Source: Oscillospiraceae bacterium (GTDB lineage Bacteria; Bacillota_A; Clostridia; Oscillospirales; Oscillospiraceae). From it: DNA of 8,072 nt. The number at the start of each line of letters is the position of its first letter. Positions within the stretch are counted from its first letter, which is position 1. Below are positions 6,401-8,072 of the stretch, in pieces. Location: NCBI GenBank assembly GCA_024690695.1, contig JAILOS010000124.1, positions 1 through 8,072 of the forward strand, in the 5' to 3' direction. A model generated the notes under the pieces. That model ran no database searches. It saw only the letters and a program-made list of their open reading frames with translations, and had not been told where the DNA came from. The position numbers and the translations under genes are program-made.

Positions 6401-6763
6401 ATGAGGCTGAAAAACGTACTGATCGCAGTTCGGGATATCGAGAGATCCAGGCAGTTCTACCACGATCTGTTCGGTCTCGAGACGGTCCTTGACAACGACG
6501 GAAACATGGTCCTGACGGAAGGATTGGTTCTTCAGGAAGAGAAAATCTGGAAAGAGTTCCTCGGGAAGGAGATTATTCCGGAGAACAATTCCTGCGAGCT
6601 CTATTTTGAGGAACGCGACATAGAAGCTTTTGCAAAAAAGCTCGAGAGCTGCTGTCCGGAAGTGAAATATGTCAACAGGCTCATGACGCACAGCTGGGGG
6701 CAGAAAGTCATACGCTTCTACGATCCGGACGGAAATCTGATCGAAGTGGGGACGCCGGTATAA
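6401..6763 (+). CDS. VOC (glyoxalase/bleomycin-resistance-like) family protein
   Basis: A 120-residue single vicinal-oxygen-chelate protein. Seen: the first beta-alpha unit with V10-R11-D12-I-E-R-S-R-Q-F19-Y20 and L23-F24-G25-L26, and the C-terminal F106-Y-D108-P-D110-G-N-L-I-E115-V-G signature. The family holds metal-dependent lyases, isomerases, dioxygenases and antibiotic-binding proteins, normally as paired modules. E115 sits at the usual C-terminal metal-ligand position and H97 may be another, but the usual His in the first strand is not present (L-K-N-V-L-I-A-V), so the metal site may be changed. The ATG at 6401 has AAGGAAGTGG upstream and a good promoter; an earlier TTG at 6383 overlaps that site. 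The next gene starts one base after its stop. Substrate unknown. Confidence 0.88.
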   Translation: MRLKNVLIAVRDIERSRQFYHDLFGLETVLDNDGNMVLTEGLVLQEEKIWKEFLGKEIIPENNSCELYFEERDIEAFAKKLESCCPEVKYVNRLMTHSWGQKVIRFYDPDGNLIEVGTPV

Positions 6764-6764
6764 C

Positions 6765-7244
6765 ATGGCAAATATCATAACCGGGATCAGGATCGCGATC
6801 AGCGTCATTTTGCTGTTCTGCCCGGCCATGTCTCCGGCTTTTCTTGCGCTTTATGCGGCGGCCGGAATCACCGATATCGCAGACGGCGCAGTGGCGAGGA
6901 GAACAGGCACGGTCAGCGAGTTCGGTTCAAGGCTTGATACGGCTGCGGATATCGTTTTCGCGGCGGTATGCCTGATCAAATGGCTGCCCGTACTGCATGT
7001 TCCGGTCTGGCTCTGTATATGGATCGCCGTCATTGCCCTGATCAGGACGGCGAATATCGCAGCGGGATTTATTCGGCAGAAAAAGCTCCTTTCGGTGCAC
7101 TCCGCGGCGAACAAGGTGACCGGAGGGCTGCTGTTCGTGCTTCCGCTGACGACGGCGTTCATAGATCTTCGATACAGCGCCGCGGTTGTCTGCACGGCCG
7201 CGACCATAGCGGCGATCCAGGAAGGGTATTTGATGAAAACGTAA
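6765..7244 (+). CDS. CDP-alcohol phosphatidyltransferase (PgsA-like)
   Basis: A 159-residue membrane enzyme of the CDP-alcohol phosphatidyltransferase family, which joins a CDP-linked lipid and an alcohol to make a phospholipid headgroup. The full catalytic signature is present: D37-x2-D40-G41-x2-A44-R45, G54, D58 and D62, the aspartates that bind the metal ion. Hydrophobic stretches at about 5-20, 22-38, 62-75, 78-98, 116-134 and 136-150 fit the six helices of the family. It is somewhat shorter than typical PgsA (about 180-200). The start lies one base after the VOC stop with only a weak ribosome site, so translation is likely coupled. The fragment of an IS200-type element begins about ten bases after the stop, so the last few residues could have been replaced. 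The alcohol substrate is unknown, so no gene symbol is given. Confidence 0.9.
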   Translation: MANIITGIRIAISVILLFCPAMSPAFLALYAAAGITDIADGAVARRTGTVSEFGSRLDTAADIVFAAVCLIKWLPVLHVPVWLCIWIAVIALIRTANIAAGFIRQKKLLSVHSAANKVTGGLLFVLPLTTAFIDLRYSAAVVCTAATIAAIQEGYLMKT

Positions 7245-7253
7245 AGAGAGCAG

Positions 7254-7289
7254 CTTACTGTGTGCTAAACCTCGGATGTCATCTTTCAT
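7254..7289 (-). pseudogene. tnpA: IS200-type transposase tnpA, first 12 codons only
   Basis: Minus-strand ATG at 7289, preceded by AGGAGG at seven bases, opens MKDDIRGLAHSK. From memory this resembles the start of IS200-family Y1 transposases, which usually continue with Trp and a Cys-Lys-Tyr-His stretch. Here the next codon is CTG and the reading frame runs antisense into the phosphatidyltransferase gene, so resemblance stops at about 7254. The catalytic His-x-His and Tyr are lost. The gene is dead. The assignment rests on this short match plus the hairpins upstream. Confidence 0.6.
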
Positions 7290-7292
7290 GAC

Positions 7293-7354
7293 AAAACCTC
7301 CTGTGTTTTCTTTTGTGGCTGCCAGACCGTGCTTCGTTTGGCACAGGAGGTTTT
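7293..7354 (-). repeat. inverted repeat that would sequester the tnpA ribosome site
   Basis: AAAACCTCCTGTG (7293-7305) and CACAGGAGGTTTT (7342-7354) are perfect 13-bp inverted repeats around a 36-base loop. On the minus strand the ribosome site AGGAGG of tnpA lies in the 3' arm, so folding would block translation, as described for IS200. A second AGGAGG complement sits in the other arm. Confidence 0.7.
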
Positions 7355-7385
7355 CTCTGCCATACACTAAAGTCTTTTTTGCTTA

Positions 7386-7404
7386 CCCCCAGTTCAACTG
7401 GGGG
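7386..7404. repeat. subterminal hairpin of the IS200-type remnant
   Basis: CCCCCAGTT-C-AACTGGGGG is a perfect 9-bp inverted repeat. It lies about 97 bases upstream of the tnpA start, the place of the left-end hairpin read by Y1 transposases. On the plus strand it is followed by TTTATT, so it can also act as a weak terminator for the phosphatidyltransferase operon. Confidence 0.65.
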
Positions 7405-7429
7405 TTTATTAACGCCTCTTTGGCTCTAA

Positions 7430-7467
7430 GAAAAACGCCGTTGAGATTGTGTGCTCTCAACGGCGTT
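7430..7467 (-). terminator. intrinsic terminator for the leftward permease/thioredoxin operon
   Basis: On the minus strand AACGCCGTTGAGA, an 8-base loop and TCTCAACGGCGTT form a perfect 13-bp stem followed by TTT (the last two arm bases extend it to five T) and then CTT. It lies about 100 bases beyond the stop codon at 7569. Confidence 0.8.
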
Positions 7468-7498
7468 CGTGGCAAATCGCGCTAATTGTAATACCACT

Positions 7499-7551
7499 GC
7501 ACCCCGGGGTCAATGCGGAGTGCATTTTACTCTGCCCGGGGTGCTTTTTTT
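7499..7551 (+). terminator. strong rightward intrinsic terminator
   Basis: GCACCCCGG (7499-7507) pairs with CCGGGGTGC (7536-7544) and is followed by seven T. Inside, GCGGAGT and ACTCTGC can extend the structure with one G-U pair. It faces the convergent operon and would stop transcripts coming from the VOC/phosphatidyltransferase side. Confidence 0.88.
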
Positions 7552-7568
7552 GAGAGTGGGGTGCATTA

Positions 7569-7796
7569 CTATAAAAGTTTCATCACTTCTTTTGCCTTCA
7601 ACACACGTCCCATGGACACAACCTTGTTATCGACCATCAGCGCTGGGGTACTCATAATGCCGTATTCCATGATTTTGCCCATGTCGGTGATGTACTCGAT
7701 TTCAGCCTCGATCCCTCTTTCGGCAACCGCCTCTTTCACGGCCGCCAACAGATTCTCACAGTTGCGGCATCCGCCGCCTAAAACCTTGATGTTCAT
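7569..7796 (-). CDS. small CxxC thioredoxin-like protein
   Basis: A 75-residue protein of the thioredoxin_3 / redox-active disulfide protein 2 type (MTH895 and TM0996 relatives). Seen: a first beta strand, G7-G-G-C10-R-N-C13 as the redox pair at the start of helix 1, the strand A31-E-I-E-Y, the S49-T-P51-A-L cis-proline turn that faces the CxxC, and a strand with V59-V60-S61-M-G63. Such proteins exchange disulfides in the cytosol; no signal peptide is present. It starts 14 bases after the upstream permease stop, with AGGAGG at good spacing, so they form an operon. Relatives are often found next to ArsP/UPF0718 permeases, where they are thought to help metal or arsenical resistance; that role is inferred here. 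Confidence 0.9.
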   Translation of the reverse strand: MNIKVLGGGCRNCENLLAAVKEAVAERGIEAEIEYITDMGKIMEYGIMSTPALMVDNKVVSMGRVLKAKEVMKLL

Positions 7797-7810
7797 GAAT
7801 AATCCTCCTG

Positions 7811-8072
7811 TCAGATGAAGATATACTGGAAGGCGTTAAAGCCGTATCCAACGATAATGATGCCGATCACGCAGATCGCAATAAAAGTGCCGAGCAGCCT
7901 GGGCTTGACAGCCTTGCGGAGCATGATGAGTGAGGGCAGACTCAGCGTTGTGACCGCCATCATGAAGCTGAGGATCGTACCCAGCAGAGCGCCCTTTCCC
8001 AGCAGTGCCTCCGCCACCGGGATCGTGCCGAAGATATCCGCGTACATGGGCACGCCGACCAGCGTTGCCAGT
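7811..8072 (-). CDS. ArsP/UPF0718-like permease, C-terminal part
   Basis: The C-terminal 86 residues of a membrane permease; the gene starts beyond the right edge, and no start should be called inside the window. Seen: V-P-M-Y-A-D-I-F-G-T-I-P, then two transmembrane segments, one with G-A-L-L-G-T-I-L-S-F-M-M-A-V ending in S-L-P-S-L-I-M-L-R-K, and one with F-I-A-I-C-V-I-G-I-I-I-V-G-Y-G-F-N-A-F near the end. This fits the predicted permease family (DUF318, PF03773), whose studied member ArsP exports trivalent organoarsenicals. Many members have unproven substrates, so arsenic export is only one possibility. The thioredoxin-like gene follows after 14 bases. It sits in the less GC-rich part of the window. 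Confidence 0.8.
   Translation of the reverse strand, partial: LATLVGVPMYADIFGTIPVAEALLGKGALLGTILSFMMAVTTLSLPSLIMLRKAVKPRLLGTFIAICVIGIIIVGYGFNAFQYIFI

Larger units (their letters stand above)
7254..7412 (-). mobile_element. left-end remnant of an IS200/IS605-type element
   Basis: Reading leftward, a subterminal hairpin (7386-7404), a second inverted repeat that includes the tnpA ribosome site (7293-7305 with 7342-7354) and the tnpA start (7289) appear in the order and spacing known for IS200, where one structure stops incoming transcription and the other hides the ribosome site. Most of the element and its right end are missing. The outer tip cannot be fixed; 7412 is approximate. IS200 elements have no terminal inverted repeats and make no target duplication, so none is expected. 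Confidence 0.6.

Noticed and set aside
6927..7367. 146-codon minus-strand frame over the phosphatidyltransferase 3' end
   Set aside because: Only the 12 codons from 7289 to 7254 look real (IS200 tnpA start); the rest is antisense to the phosphatidyltransferase.
7245..7568. Considered a riboswitch or small RNA in the 324-base gene-free stretch
   Set aside because: The structures are accounted for by the IS200 left-end hairpins and two terminators; no conserved aptamer or leader pattern was recognised.
1..8072. CRISPR arrays, tRNA or rRNA genes, phage or toxin-antitoxin modules
   Set aside because: No regularly spaced repeats, cloverleaf or rRNA-like sequence, or matching gene pairs were seen.

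Overview
The window looks like chromosomal DNA from a GC-rich member of the Clostridia, such as an Oscillospiraceae-type gut anaerobe. This is inferred, with no marker gene to prove it, from sigma-A promoters of low-GC-Firmicute form (TTGAAA-17-TATACT, TTGCAT-17-TATAAT), strong AGGAGG-type ribosome sites, lipoproteins with LAGC/AAGC lipoboxes and acidic linkers, a GPH-family sugar symporter divergent from an AraC regulator, and an IS200-type remnant.

Left part (1-1910): a GPH (MelB-like) sugar:cation symporter, cut by the window edge, is read leftward. A divergent AraC-family regulator is read rightward. They share an intergenic region of about 140 bp with back-to-back promoters, which suggests local control of uptake of an unknown carbohydrate.

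Centre (1911-6170): a PlsC-like acyltransferase carries an unusual C-terminal extension with a zinc ribbon and a beta-rich module. A small lipoprotein of unknown function follows. A 21-bp perfect hairpin separates these from three leftward genes: a transglutaminase-fold lipoprotein with an intact Cys-His-Asp triad, then a stand-alone ATP-cone protein and a protein resembling zinc-dependent phospholipase C. The last two form a tight operon with its own promoter and a hairpin filling the intercistronic gap.

Right part (6300-8072): a strong promoter drives a VOC/glyoxalase-family gene and a CDP-alcohol phosphatidyltransferase one base apart. Just after the second gene lies the broken left end of an IS200/IS605-type element: 12 codons of tnpA, a hairpin that would bury its ribosome site, and a subterminal hairpin. 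Two interlocking opposite-facing terminators follow. A leftward operon encoding a permease (ArsP/UPF0718-like, truncated by the window edge) and a 75-residue CxxC thioredoxin-like protein runs in from the right edge. Base composition looks less GC-rich from about 6400 onward.

I see no tRNA, rRNA, CRISPR array or phage module. The most notable items are the stand-alone ATP-cone/phospholipase-like operon, the acyltransferase fusion and the IS200 left-end remnant. None is clear evidence of a wholly new system.
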